DNA of 64,000 nt from Selaginella moellendorffii (Eukaryota; Streptophyta; Lycopodiopsida; Selaginellales; Selaginellaceae), in contig NW_003314281.1 of the NCBI RefSeq assembly GCF_000143415.4, forward strand, positions 242,417 through 306,416, given 5' to 3'. A program made the position numbers and the translations under genes. Shown here piece after piece: positions 22,661 through 34,700 of the stretch. The notes below the pieces were generated by a model that worked only from the letters and a program-made list of their open reading frames with translations, made no database searches and was not told the DNA's origin. Within the stretch, counting starts at the first letter, position 1. Each line of letters opens with the position of its first letter.

Positions 22661-23510
22661 TAGTTGCTATTAATCAATTTTATTAACACCAAAACAAAAC
22701 TAAAAAAATAAAAGCAATTCACCACTCAAACCTTTCTAGCAACCAAACTAACTAATGTCGAAAATACCTTGCTCAGTATCCAAAACCAATCCTTCAACAA
22801 TACTTAGTTACAAATAAATATATCATCAAGGAGTAATTCACTATATCTAAGACTTAATATAACCCACAATCAAATGATATTAAAAGAAGTAGAGTCGACA
22901 TACTAATATGGAAAAACCATGTAAGTTTAATAATACGACCCTCCATAACACCATTTGGTAAAGCAAAATCATCACTGCTAAATCATCATTGAGCGAAGAA
23001 AGTATCAACAATCCTTGACAAAATCTACAAGTAATCACTAGTTGCAAAGCAACCAACAATCACTCTTTAATTTGCCTTTACAAGTCCCAAACACTAAACT
23101 CATATCATCAAATTATATATTTGTCTAACATCATATAGAAACATGGACAAGTATGGACAACATGACCACTTAAATCCAATTGAACCATAATAATCTCACC
23201 AACACGTGTAGCTAATAGCTTTGAACATGCTTTGAAGAGGTGAGCTATATATGATCAACACTTAGCCAAAACTAAAGTGAAGACCATAAGACGGACTTAT
23301 ATGGTATACAACCTCCTCATATACAAAGCTATAGTATAGGTATTAATATCTCAACTGCAAACAACTAAGTTGGACATCACCATCCTTGTCTAAAGTGTAA
23401 GGCTACTATTGAATAACAACAATATTAACACCTCCATTTCCACATTGAATCTACTAATTTTTCTATTGTGTAGACTAGATCTTAACATGTAAAGAAACTA
23501 GTCAACCACC

Positions 23511-23765
23511 GACGAGTGGGGTAAGAATATTCTGAAGGAATATTCAAAATGGTGGATCTAGAAGGAGAACTAAAGTTTGGTAAACCCTAAGAGAAGGATC
23601 ATGGTGACCGGAGGGTGGCCTAAGTATGATTGCAGCCGATCATTCTCTACGAGGGGAGGATTGTTAGACACCAGGTCAGGATAATAAGATAAAGAAAGGG
23701 CCCTACAATCAAGTGATCACCCCTTTAGCCAGTTGGTTTAGGGTGTAAGGGATAGGATCCTAACA
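23511..23765 (+). mobile_element. TRIM element remnant (internal part and 3' LTR)
   Basis: 23511-23661 matches the internal part of the intact TRIM at 31057-31450 (GACGAGTGGGG.., CATGGTGACCGGA), and 23662-23765 is its 104-bp LTR, TGTTAG...TAACA. The 5' LTR and primer-binding site are missing. Confidence 0.8.
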
Positions 23766-24041
23766 TTTTCAACACTTAGCCAAAACTAAAGTGAAGACCA
23801 TAAGATAGACTTATATGATACACAACCTCCTCATATACAAAGCTATAGTATTATTAGGCACTAGGTCAGGATAATAGGATAAAGAAAGGGCCCTGCAATC
23901 AAGTGATCACCCCTTTAGTTAGTTGGCTTAGGGTGTAAGGGATAGGATCCTAACATTTTCAACACTTAGCCAAAACTAAAGTGAAGACCATAAGATGGAC
24001 TTATATGATACACAACCTCCTCATATACAAAGCTATAGTAT
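23662..24041 (+). repeat. tandem duplication of a TRIM LTR with flank
   Basis: A 190-bp unit, the 104-bp TRIM LTR plus 86 bp of neighbouring family C sequence (TTTTCAACACTTAGCC...), occurs at 23662-23851 and immediately again at 23852-24041 with a few differences. The second LTR begins TATTAGG instead of TGTTAGG. A shared flank copy without LTR lies at 23258-23340. Confidence 0.8.
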
Positions 24042-26840
24042 AGGTACTAATATCTAACTCCAAATAACTAAGTTGGACATCACCATCTTAGACAATATAC
24101 AAAGCTATAGTATAGGTACTAATATCTCAACTGCAAATAACTAAATTGGACATCACCATCTTTGTCTAAGGTGTAAGGCTACTATTGAATCACCATCTTT
24201 GCCTAAGGTGTAAGGTTACTATTGAATAACAACAATATTAACACCTCCATTTCTACATTAAATCTACCAATCCTTTCATTGTGTAGATTAGCTATTCCAT
24301 GTAAAGCAACTAGTCATCCACCCGTACTATAGTCCTATGGTGGATACCTTTGTTCGTGGATATTCCACATAAGAGGAAAGATATATGCATGGATGCCCAA
24401 TACGTACGATTTCAAATTTAGGGATAAGAATATATCTTGCTCAAGAGTATATTATATTTTTAAGTAACCACTAATTAATGAGAATTGAACCTGTGCCATT
24501 TGCTCCGATACTATATATAGCGCATCTTATCTCTCTCCCCTTAAACCAACTAGAAAAGGGGCAATTGCTTGATGAGAGAGCCCTTAATAGCTATTTTATC
24601 CCTATTTATCCCATAAAGTTCTAAGAATTCACAATAATAGTATTTCCAAATCTCATCCTATGATCATATGCACTATAGTTACCAATATTAAGTCAAGATT
24701 AATGAATGTTCACTACTCTCATAAAGTATAATAAAATGCAAAGTGCAACTTGCCACCAAGCATAATAGTACAAAAGAAAGGCATAAAAGTCACCTTTCTA
24801 GAATAGTGTAACAACCATTTTTCTACACTAACTATAGACTCTATCGTTTTAGCCCCAAAAGTTACCATCCCTTTTGAGTCATATTATATAAAGGTCTAAG
24901 TTAACCAAAGTTAACTCCAACCTTATTATTAGTTTGTAATAACTTTCAAAAACAGAATGGTTTTTGGCCAAGTGATCAATAAATTAGCATTGGAAAAACC
25001 TAAGAAAATTTATGAAAAATTTTATATCCTAGAGAAAGTATAACTCTCAGTTTAGGAGTACAAACTTTCAAGACTCAACCAACTTCCTCTTATCACAACT
25101 TCATATAGGTTCATCTTAACACAAATTTGTAAGCTTATGAATTTGGACTTCTCGAGAGGTCACCCAGCCCAAGGACTATTCAAACCTAAGAACATTTAAC
25201 CCCAAGTATCCTAAAACCCTTAAACAATTAGAAAAGGGGGTGTACTCTCATTTATAGGCATCTTTCAAATTGTTTTATTTGGTTTCTTACAAAATACTTA
25301 TGATCTAATAACAAGATTAAGCATCGAACATCATGCCCATATTTGACATTCAACATCGACATCTGTAAAATGAAAATGAATACCCAAAACTTGATCATGA
25401 AAACTATATCTTTAGATATCTATATTGCATTAACACTTTTCTTCAATCATCTTTAAAATCCATGTGAAGCCAAAACACTAACAAAAAAAATGATATGAAA
25501 AATCAAGTTCTATGAAAAAACTTCTCATCACTTGAAACAATAATATCACTTCCAGTAACACAAGTGTTACCAATATCAGTGGCTTAACTTCATACTTTCT
25601 CCATCCAACAATGTACTCTAAGTGCTAATGAATCCCAACAAGCTATAAATGCTATAACCCTTTCCAACACCTCAATGGGCAAACTCCCAAAAAACAAATT
25701 ACCAACTCAAACTTAACATAATAGACCACCATTGAGAACCAAGTTAAAGCTATTTTAATGTTACTACTTGCAATTAGACTAACTTCACTATCAACCACTT
25801 TGGGGTTGATTATTGTTTGACTAAGCAACTTTGTAAACATATTGCTTACGACCATATGGATATAATATAAATATCACAATGACTTGATCATCAATTGAGT
25901 AACATTATGAACAATGCCCATGTCACTGCTACAAAAATTTATGTAAGTATCAAATGCCAACTCAATTCAACAAAATATAACATAAATACCACACCCCATT
26001 GATAGAGATTTACAACACCCAACACCACTATCTTTTGTTCACAACATAAACAAGTACTATCTTTTTTATCAAACTCAAAACTAATCCAATACCAAGCTAT
26101 TCAAAGAGTAATAGTAAGGTTCCCCAAAAAAGAAATAAGTATTATAGCCTAAGTCTTTAATGGCAAGCTTAGACAAAATGGTTTAGCCTTCACCACTATC
26201 CATTTCATAACTCACCACTTATAAAACAATCATAACCAACAGGCATCAAGGTAGGGACTCTTGATTACATGATGTGAATATAAACAATAAAATCACACAT
26301 TGTTGTAAATCATATCTCCAAGAAAAGGAAATGATTTATGTGTTTGATCCTTCATCCCTAATGACCCTCTTTTAGGTTTGAACTTTGACTAAACCTTTAG
26401 CTTATATTCATACTATCTTTAATTCAATCTAAGAAAAGTTTATGAGAATGATTACTTGAACCAATATACTAATCCCTACAGTCTTGATTGATCCATTTAT
26501 AATCATGCTTAAGAAAGATTCACTAATATTGTGCTAAACAGTTATAGATTAGCCTATTTGCCACTTGTAGCAAATCCAGGCGAGGTTTACTTTTACCCAT
26601 GATAGTTTAACTCATGGTAACCATTGATAAGCTAACACTAATCCTACCAATTCAAATTATAACCTTGAGTTGCTAATATGCCTTACTCACGAGCCCAAAT
26701 GCAAATCAATCCTTCCTATGAGTCCAAACACAAGCTCACACAATATAATATAAAAAAGTAACCAAAATCAAGTTTTGTATAATTTCATTCCATTAAAGAG
26801 CGTGGTATTGTCAAATACTATCATGTTAGTATATACCTAG

Positions 26841-27243
26841 TTCAGGCATATTGTTCTTACAAAGAATCTCTTTGACCAGATGCCGTACTTGAACATCTTT
26901 TCCTGGAACATCATGCTTACAGCATACACTCACAACTCTATATTTACTTCAATATTGGAGTTCTTTAACTCAATGAAGATCATTGAAAAAAGTTTTGATT
27001 CTTTTACTCTCCTCTTGGTTTTGATGGCTTGTAATCAAGTCAGGAAAGTTTACAATGGTCAACATCCAAGCATATCAATCAAGCAGCAAAAATGCTACTT
27101 GGTAGCCTTTATGACAAAATCTTGGATCAAGGAGACAAAGATATGGGTTGGGTATTTGGATGATGTCGAGAGTTTGGTTTTGAGCATGCCTTTTGTTCAC
27201 AAAGTGTCGAACTGGACTTGTTTGTTGGGGGCATGGGATAGAT
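26841..27243 (+). pseudogene. pentatricopeptide repeat (PPR) protein fragment
   Basis: The frame from about 26841 reads KNLFDQMPYLNIFSWNIMLTAYTHN, the hallmark L/S-type PPR pattern (xxLFDxMPxxxxxSWNxMLxAY). It continues with LEFFNSMKII, then FDSFTLLLVLMAC and a final NWTCLLGAW before a TAG at 27241. Only about 134 residues remain, no organellar targeting peptide is seen, and later repeats are eroded, so it is not a working gene. It is embedded in decayed family C sequence on both sides. Intact members bind organelle RNA. Confidence 0.7.
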
Positions 27244-27279
27244 AGCAGTGAAGAGCTAAACCATTTTGCTTAGGCTTGC

Positions 27280-27475
27280 CATTGAAACAAAATCCATACC
27301 CAATGAATGAATGCAAAGTCATAGCACCCAAATGTGTACCCACTCAGATCATTTTCATCTTTGTGTATGCAATGAGATTAGTTGCCTAATCTTATTTAAT
27401 AGTACTCACTAAGACTCATCCTCTAATATCAAATGTAGCACATGTAGTTTTTACCCTTTATCTTATAGTGATTTA
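27280..27475 (-). mobile_element. family C LTR end, primer-binding site and leader, reverse-oriented
   Basis: The reverse complement matches the young C element from its LTR terminal hairpin through the primer-binding site (TTTGATATTAGAGGATGAG against TTTGGTATCAGAGGATGAG) to about 150 bp of leader. At 27476 the sequence switches to forward orientation, so this is an inversion or an insertion junction. Confidence 0.65.
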
Positions 27476-30400
27476 CCATAGGATAACTAGGTGTTAACTC
27501 ATTGCTTGTGTTCACATCATGCAATCAAGAGTCCCTATCTTGATGCATGTTGGCTATAATGGTTTTATAAATGGTGAGTTGTGGGATGGATAGTGGTGAA
27601 GCGCTATACCATTTTGTCTAGGCTTGCTATTGGAAGACTTGAGTTACAATGCTCAATTCTTTTCCAAGGAACCTTGCTATTGTTCTTTGAGTAGCTTGGT
27701 GTTGGATTAGTTTTGAGTTTGGTCGAAAAGAGAGTGACATGAGCTTGTCCATGTTGTGAACAAAAAGTTAGTGGTCTTCGGTGTTGTAATCTTTATTGGT
27801 GGAGTGTGGCATTTATGTTGCATTTCGTCAAATTGAGTTGGCACTTGATGGTTACATAAACCTTTGTAGTAGTGACATGGGCATTGCTCATAGTGTTGCT
27901 TGATTGATGATCAAGTCATTGTGATTTTATATTATATCCATGTGATAATGAGCACTGTGTTTACAAAGTTGTTTGGTTAAACAATGATCAACCCCAAAGT
28001 TGTTGATAGTGAAGCTAATCTACTTGCATGAAGTAGCATTATAGTAGCTTTGACTAAATTCTCAATGGTGATCCATTATGCTAAGTTTAAATTGGTACCT
28101 TGTCTCCTTGAGGGTTTGCCCATAAGATGTTGGAAAAAAAGGTTGTAGCATTCATTTGCTATAGCTCGTCGAATGATCCATTAGCATTTGGAGTAGATTG
28201 TTGGATGGAGAAAATATGTAGTTGGGGCACTAGCATCACTAGCATTTGTGTTATGGAAGTGGCATTGTTATTTCGAGTGATGAGGAATTTTCCTTAGACC
28301 TTGATTTTCCATGTCATTTTTTTTGCTAATATTTTGGCTTCACATTAGATTTTGAAGGTGATTCAAGAAGAATGTTTGTACAATGTGGATATTTGAAGAT
28401 GTGGTCTTCATGATCAAGCCTTGGGTGTTCACTTTGCATCTTGCAAACGTCGGTGTTGGATGTCGGAAAAAATGGGCAAAAAATGTTCAATGCTTAAGCA
28501 TGCTATTGGGTCATGAGAATTTGTGTTGAGGTGAACTTTTGTGAAGTTGTTAGTAGGAGGAAGTTGGTTAAGTCTTGAAGGTTTGCATTCCTAGATTGAG
28601 AGTCATTCTTTCTCTAGGATGGAAAATTATCCACAAATTTTTTTAGGCTTTCCCAATGCTTGATCTGTCGATCATTTTGCCTGAAAACCATTCCGTTTTC
28701 GTAAGCCAGTACAAACTAGTAAAGGGTTGGAATTGACTTCAGTTAGCTTAGATCTTAGTATATAGTAGCCCGAAAGGGATGCTGAATTTTGGGGCTAAGG
28801 CGGTTGAGTTGGATAGAGTTTGGAGTTGGTGTAAAAAAGTGGCCGTTGCACTTTTCTAAGAAGGGTGACCCTTGTGCCTTTCTTCTATAGCATTTTGCTT
28901 GGTGGTAGGTTGCACCATGCATTTCGTTAAGACTTTATGAGAGTAGTGAGCTCTCATTGATCTTGACTTGGTCTTGGTGGCCCTGTGCCTTGGCTAAGGA
29001 TGGTGACGTCCAACTTAGTTGTTTGAGTTTGAGGTGTTAGTACCCATACTATAGCTTTGGCTAAGAGGAGGTTGTGTACCGATATGATTCCATCTCATGG
29101 TCTTCACTTTAGTTTCGACTGAGTGTTGATTGTATTGCTAGCCTCTTCAAGACATGCTCAGAGCTAGTGGCTAAATGTTTTATTGAGCTTATTACGGTTG
29201 AGTTGGATTTGAGTGGTCATTTTAGTTTGTGCTTGTCTATGAACTTTTATCTCGTACCTGGGGTATTATGTTCATGTTGGACAAGTATATAACTTGATGA
29301 CAAGAGTTGGTGTTTAGGTCTTGTGAAGGCAAGTTGAGGAGTGATTGTTAGTTGCTTTGCGACTAATGCTTACTTGTAGACTTCATCAAGGACTGTTAAC
29401 ACTTGCTTTGCTCGATGATGATTTAGTAGTGATGGGCTTGCTTTACCGAATGGTGTTGCGGAGGATCGTGTCATTAGGCTTGCATGGTTTTTCCATGTTA
29501 GCATATCAATTCCTTTGTCGATATCATTTGGTTACGTTTGGTCTATAGTGTTGGATTTCATTGAGTCTTGGATGTGGTGATTCACTCCTTGATGATGTGT
29601 TATCTGTAATTGAGTTTTGCTGAAGGATTGGTCTCGGATACTAAGTATAATATCTTTGACTTTGGTTAGCTTGGTTGCTGGAAAGCTCCGAGTGGTAATT
29701 CACTCTTGCTTTCTTCTAGTTTTGTTATGGTGTTGATGGCATTGAAGTGATGCCTTATCATTGACATTGTTGATATTAAGACTTGAGTGAGATGAGATAT
29801 CTCTCCACAAAATTGATGTCGAGTTTCATTAGTCTTGATGAAAATTGTGTTGATGATTTGGCTATGGCTTTGTGTTATTGGCATTCGTGCATTTGCTAAT
29901 TAGCAATTATGTTGACGTTCAAATGAACTGAGTGGCAAGTTTGAGTTAGTTGTGTTCTAGATGAGATTATTCAGTAGAGGTTAAGCTTTAGCTTTTCCTT
30001 GAAAAGTGATTTAGTTGTGGACTATGCTAACTCTACAAGAGGAGGAGTTAGTGATCGATGTTAGAATGTTTGAATCCTTATTGGATTTGGATTGGAATAT
30101 ATTGGTCATTGATGATTCTTCTTGTGCTTGTTATAACGTGAGTTATGTCTTGCTATAGATGGATTCATAAAGGATCGATTTGGTGATCACTTGTTGAGCA
30201 TAACTCCATTGTGCTTAGCTTTTGGATTGATGTAGATATGCTCTTCAATAGTTTTGGCATTATGAAGTTTAGCTTATGGTTATGTTAGGAAAGACATTGT
30301 GGGTTGCACCATGATTTAACATTGAAGTTAGCTTCTATAAGACTCGTGATCATTATTAAGCAAGATTTAGCTACAGGCTTCTTCGAGCGTTTGGATCCTT

Positions 30401-31056
30401 GGGTTTTGTGCTCATTGTTTCATTTGTTAAAAGTTGTTGGGGAAGGCATTTTGGCTCCTAGCTTCGATGTTAAAGTTAGTATTTGCATTTAGCAATGACG
30501 GTCATGTAGGATAGTTGATTATCCTTGTCAAAAGTTTTTCTTGATTATTGTTATTCTAGAATGATTTGCCATTCTTCGGGATGGTGAATTTTTTTTCTTC
30601 GATGATGATTTTGCGTCTCTTTCTTGATAGGATGATTGATGATCTTTCATGGTGGTTAGTTATTCTCTTTGATGGCTTATGGCTTTTTGGCAATATTACA
30701 TGTTGTTTGTGGTTTGCTTTGATTTAGTTTATTGGGTTTGAGACATCACTAGGATGTTACTGACACTTGCTTAAGCACCTTGAGTTCCTTGGTGTTGTTG
30801 GTTGGGATTTATTTGGATTGGCTAGTGTGATAGTTGGCATGAATGAGTGTTTGTTGGTCTTACCGCATTCATTTTATTCTGTTGATTGTTGCTCAAGTTA
30901 ATTATGATAAATTGGGACGTTATTTCCTTTGGGTTATACATTCGCGAGCATTGTGCTTGTTAGTCAATGATACTTTGTGTTCTTTGAGTTGTGTTTTGTG
31001 AGTTGTTTGGCATGCTATCTGCCATTTTCGGTAGTTAAGTTTCATCATTGAGTTTC
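27476..31056 (+). mobile_element. old family C element, left part of internal region
   Basis: Collinear with 45430-49042 of the young C element, starting at GGTGTTAACTCATTGCTTGTG and ending at CATCATTGAGTTTC. Like the young copy it contains no open frame longer than about 67 codons. It stops exactly at the TRIM insertion. Collinear family C sequence resumes at 55862, so the two parts probably belong to one element split by later insertions, with about 525 bp lost at the break. Confidence 0.7.
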
Positions 31057-31450
31057 TGTTAGGCACCAGGTCAGGATAATAGGATAAGGAAAGGGCCCTG
31101 CAATCAAGTGATCACCCCTTTAGCCAGTTGGCTTAGGGTGTAAGGGATAGGATCCTAACATTGGTATCAGAGGCCAGTTCGATTCTCGTGGCTGACGAGT
31201 GGGGCAGGAATATTCTGAAGGAATATTCAACATGGTGGATCTAGAGGGAGAACCAAGGTTTGGTAGACCCTAAGAGAAGGACCATGGTGACCGGATGGTG
31301 GCCTAAGTATGATCGCGGACGATCATTCCCTGACGAGGGGGAGGATTGTTAGGCACCAGGTCAGGATAATAGGATAAGGAAAGGGCCCTGCAATCAAGTG
31401 ATCACCCCTTTAGCCAGTTGGCTTAGGGTGTAAGGGATAGGATCCAAACA
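31057..31450 (+). mobile_element. TRIM (terminal-repeat retrotransposon in miniature), complete
   Basis: Two 104-bp LTRs (31057-31160 and 31347-31450) differ at one base and both start TGTTAGGCACC and end TAACA. Between them are a primer-binding site TGGTATCAGAGG (31162 on, for initiator Met tRNA), about 170 bp of non-coding DNA, and a purine tract (GAGGGGGAGGAT) just before the second LTR. No protein is encoded. The flanks (GTTTC and TTATT) do not form a target duplication, so the right-hand flank has probably been replaced. Confidence 0.9.
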
Positions 31451-31454
31451 TTAT

Positions 31455-31703
31455 TGTTAGGCGCCAGCTTTGACTACGTGGTCAACGTCGGTCAAAGGGA
31501 GGCTCAAGGGTATATTAAGGCATGTTAGGGTAAGGGACAAAACCTACCCTAGGGCTCACAGTGGAGGGGCGGCACAGTGGAGCGGCGGCGTAGTGGAGCT
31601 TTTGAGGTAGCTCGGGGGTGGTTGGGTGGTGAGGAACCTCAAGAGGTGGTGTAGCATAGTCTTGGGCAACTAGATCTTTGTCTTTTTGCGCCGGATCATA
31701 ACA
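31455..31703 (+). repeat. 5' LTR of gypsy element A
   Basis: A 249-bp repeat with inverted ends TGTTA...TAACA, directly followed by a tRNA-Met primer-binding site and the gag start. No second copy is present in the window, because the 3' end of the element has been replaced by family B sequence. The ends closely match those of the adjacent TRIM. Confidence 0.75.
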
Positions 31704-31704
31704 T

Positions 31705-31716
31705 TGGTATCAGAGG
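31705..31716 (+). promoter_or_regulatory. primer-binding site of gypsy element A (initiator Met tRNA)
   Basis: TGGTATCAGAGG begins two bases after the LTR end, the standard position. It is complementary to the 3' end of plant initiator Met tRNA, the usual primer for plant LTR elements. Confidence 0.85.
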
Positions 31717-31726
31717 ATTGGTTGCG

Positions 31727-34700
31727 ATGGCCGACCAAGCTGAACACTGGAATCCTATCATCGATGGTGGTGCCGACGGTGGTGCCGACGATGGTGCCGA
31801 CGAAGCTGCAGAGATTTGGACCATTCAAGATGTGGTTCATGAGCTGCGAGCCCTTAATAAAAATCAGTAAGAGATGCAAGACGAGATGCATGGCATGATG
31901 GATACCATGCGTGGGCGTGTTGAGGCACTCGAGGCTGGACGGGGTAGCGCTCCAAGTAAGCCTTCTTTGGTAGATCGACTCAAGATTCCAACCTTTTCTG
32001 GTGATGGTGGTGTGGACGAGTGTCTCGCTTGGCTAGCCAATGTGAAGAAGTTCTTGGCTGCTAGAGGAACTCCAGATGCAGAGGCTTTAGTGGCTATTCC
32101 GATGGTTTTGCGTGATGCGGGTCTTCGATGGTGGAATTGGCTTGAGGAGTCCCATGTTGCGGATAAGAAACCACCGGTGTCTACCATGGATGAGTTTGAG
32201 GCTGCTTTTCGTTTACGTTTTGCCCCTCATTACGACATGGAGAATGCTCGTACAGAACTTCACCATTTCCAGCAAGGGAAAATGACGCTCGGGGACTATA
32301 TTGAGAAGCTTACTCGCTTGATTAGTCGTGTTCCAACGAAGGATCCAGATCAGAACAAGTCCTACTTCATTGATGGCCTCCATAGTGAGAGTATGCGGCA
32401 ACACTTGCGTCATTCTCAGCCTACAAAGAGTTTGGAGGAGCTCTTTGATGCGGCCCGTCGCCTTGACAATGACAAGCACAAGTCTCGCAAGCGTTCGCGG
32501 AGTCCTTCTGTTGCGAATCGTCGTGATGATCGCCGTGGACACAAGGAGGGGAACAAGCATCACAAGTTGAAGTCGGTGGTGACTACTTCAGATGCAAAGG
32601 GGTCCAAGAAGCAGAAGTTCTTTGTGAAGAATTATAGACAGGGTTGTCATCATTGCGGCGAACTTGGACACTACAAGGCTGATTGTCCGCAGTTGAAGAA
32701 CAAGCAGCAGGACAAGAAGAATGGCCAATCATCTTCTCACGGTAAGTCAGATACTAAAAAGTTGCAAGCTTTACAGCGTGAGGATGACGAGAACGACCAT
32801 TCCGGTCGGAGGAAGAGACTTTCGATCGTTGCTCGTCAACTCAACTGTGTGTGGAACAAGATGGAGCTCGAGGATACGCGTGAATCAGCTTTAATGCTGG
32901 AGGGCGTGTTCCGTGGCGATCTAGTGCGGATTTTACTGGATAGTGGGAGCGATGACAACTTTGTTTCGGCAAAGTTTGTTGCGGAGCATCGCCTGAACAC
33001 ACGTGGAGTTGTTCCATACACAGTGGAAGGTGCAGCTACCTTTGCTCAGCATTTCGATGCTTGTGTCGAGGGGCTGGAAGTGTTGGTTGGCAAAACCACA
33101 CTTGTGGAGACTTTTTATCTCGCGGATATCCATCGTGTGGATCTCATTCTTGGGATGCCATGGTTGGTGAAGGTGGATCCAGAGATCAAGTGGAGCATTA
33201 AGCGTATCTCGCTGGAGTATGGTGGCGTTAAAGATGTGTGGTTTGGCGAGGGCATTCAACCACCAGTTGTTATGCTCTCTGCTACATCTTTGAAGCGGGC
33301 TTGTCGTAATGGAAAAGCACTTTCAAGTTACTTGCTGTTTGTTCGTGACTTGGGGGACCAAGGCACGTGTGGGGGAGAAGCAGCAGTACGGGATGTACTT
33401 GATGAGTTTTCTGATGTTTTTCCATCTGAACTTCCTCATGGATTGCCTCCATTACGAGGTGTGGAGCATGGGATTACATTGGAGCCGGGGATGCGGCCAA
33501 TTTACCGGCGTCCATTTCGGTTAAGTTATGCGGAGGAGCAAGAAGTTCAACGACAAGTCAAGGAGTTACTTGAGTTTGGATTTATTCAGCCAAGTAAGTC
33601 TTCGTTTGGTGCTCCGGTCTTGCTTGTGAAGAAGAAGGACGGTTCAATGCGGATGTGTATTGACTACCGTGCTTTAAACAAGAAGACAGTGAAGGACAAG
33701 ATGCCGATGCCACGTGTGGATGATATCCTAGACAAGCTTGGTGAAGCACGAGTGTTTACCAAGATTGATCTGAGGAGTGGATATCATCAGATTGCAATGG
33801 ATGATGCATCTATCTCCAAGACGGCATTCAACACAAGCTTTGGACATTTTGAGTTTACCGTTATGCCGTTTGGTTTGACAAATGCACCGGCCACATTTAC
33901 TCGGTTGATGACGGAGGTATTTGGGCGTTATCTTCATGGGTTTGTGGAGATTTTCTTGGATGATATTCTTGTTTTTAGCAAGAATATGGAGGAGCATAGG
34001 GTGCATTTGCGCAAGGTTCTTTCGTTACTTCGAGACAGCAAACTTTATGCAAAGAAGAGCAAATGTGAATTTGCAAAGTCGGAGGTGGAATATCTAGGCC
34101 ATATTGTGACATCTAAGGGTGTCAAGACGGATCCAAGGAAGGTGGCTGTGGTGGAAAACTGGCCTACACCGACTATAGTGGCCGAGTTGCGCAGTTTTCT
34201 TGGTATGGCTAGTTACTACCGACGTTTCTAGCATAAGTTTGCAGAGGTGGCTATTCCGTTGACGCGGTTGTTACGCAAGAATGTGCCATTCGAGTGGAAG
34301 ACGCCACAAGAGGAGAGTTTTGTGGCGCTGAAACGATTGTTGATCGAGGCTCCAGTGCTTCGCATTGCTGATCCATCGAAACCTTACGAGGTGACATGCG
34401 ATGCGAGTGGTTATGCACTGGGAGGAGTTCTCATGCAAGAGGGACAGCCTATTGCATATGAGAGTCAAACTTTGAATTCCGCGGAGCAACGCTATTCCAC
34501 ATATGAGCAAGAGTTACTCTCTATTGTTCATGCTTTGCGGACGTGGCGGCACTATCTTTATGGTGCAGTGTTCGTGGTGTTGACAGATCACAAACCACTT
34601 GTGTATCTTTTCACACAGAAGGAGTTGAACACTAGGCAAGCTCGTTGGATGGTCAAACTCATGGAGTTTGGGGAGTTTCCTATTGAGCATCGTCCGGGAA

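Larger units (their letters stand above)
22660..26740 (-). mobile_element. degenerate family C element, internal region
   Basis: Runs antiparallel to the internal region of the young C element (roughly 44950-47710). For example, its GGTAGGGACTCTTGATTACATG near 26250 is the reverse complement of that element's CATGCAATCAAGAGTCCC near 45470. Similarity is patchy. There is no coding frame of note in it, as in the young copy, so the family was already non-coding when this copy inserted. A TRIM remnant sits in it at 23511-24041. Confidence 0.6.
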
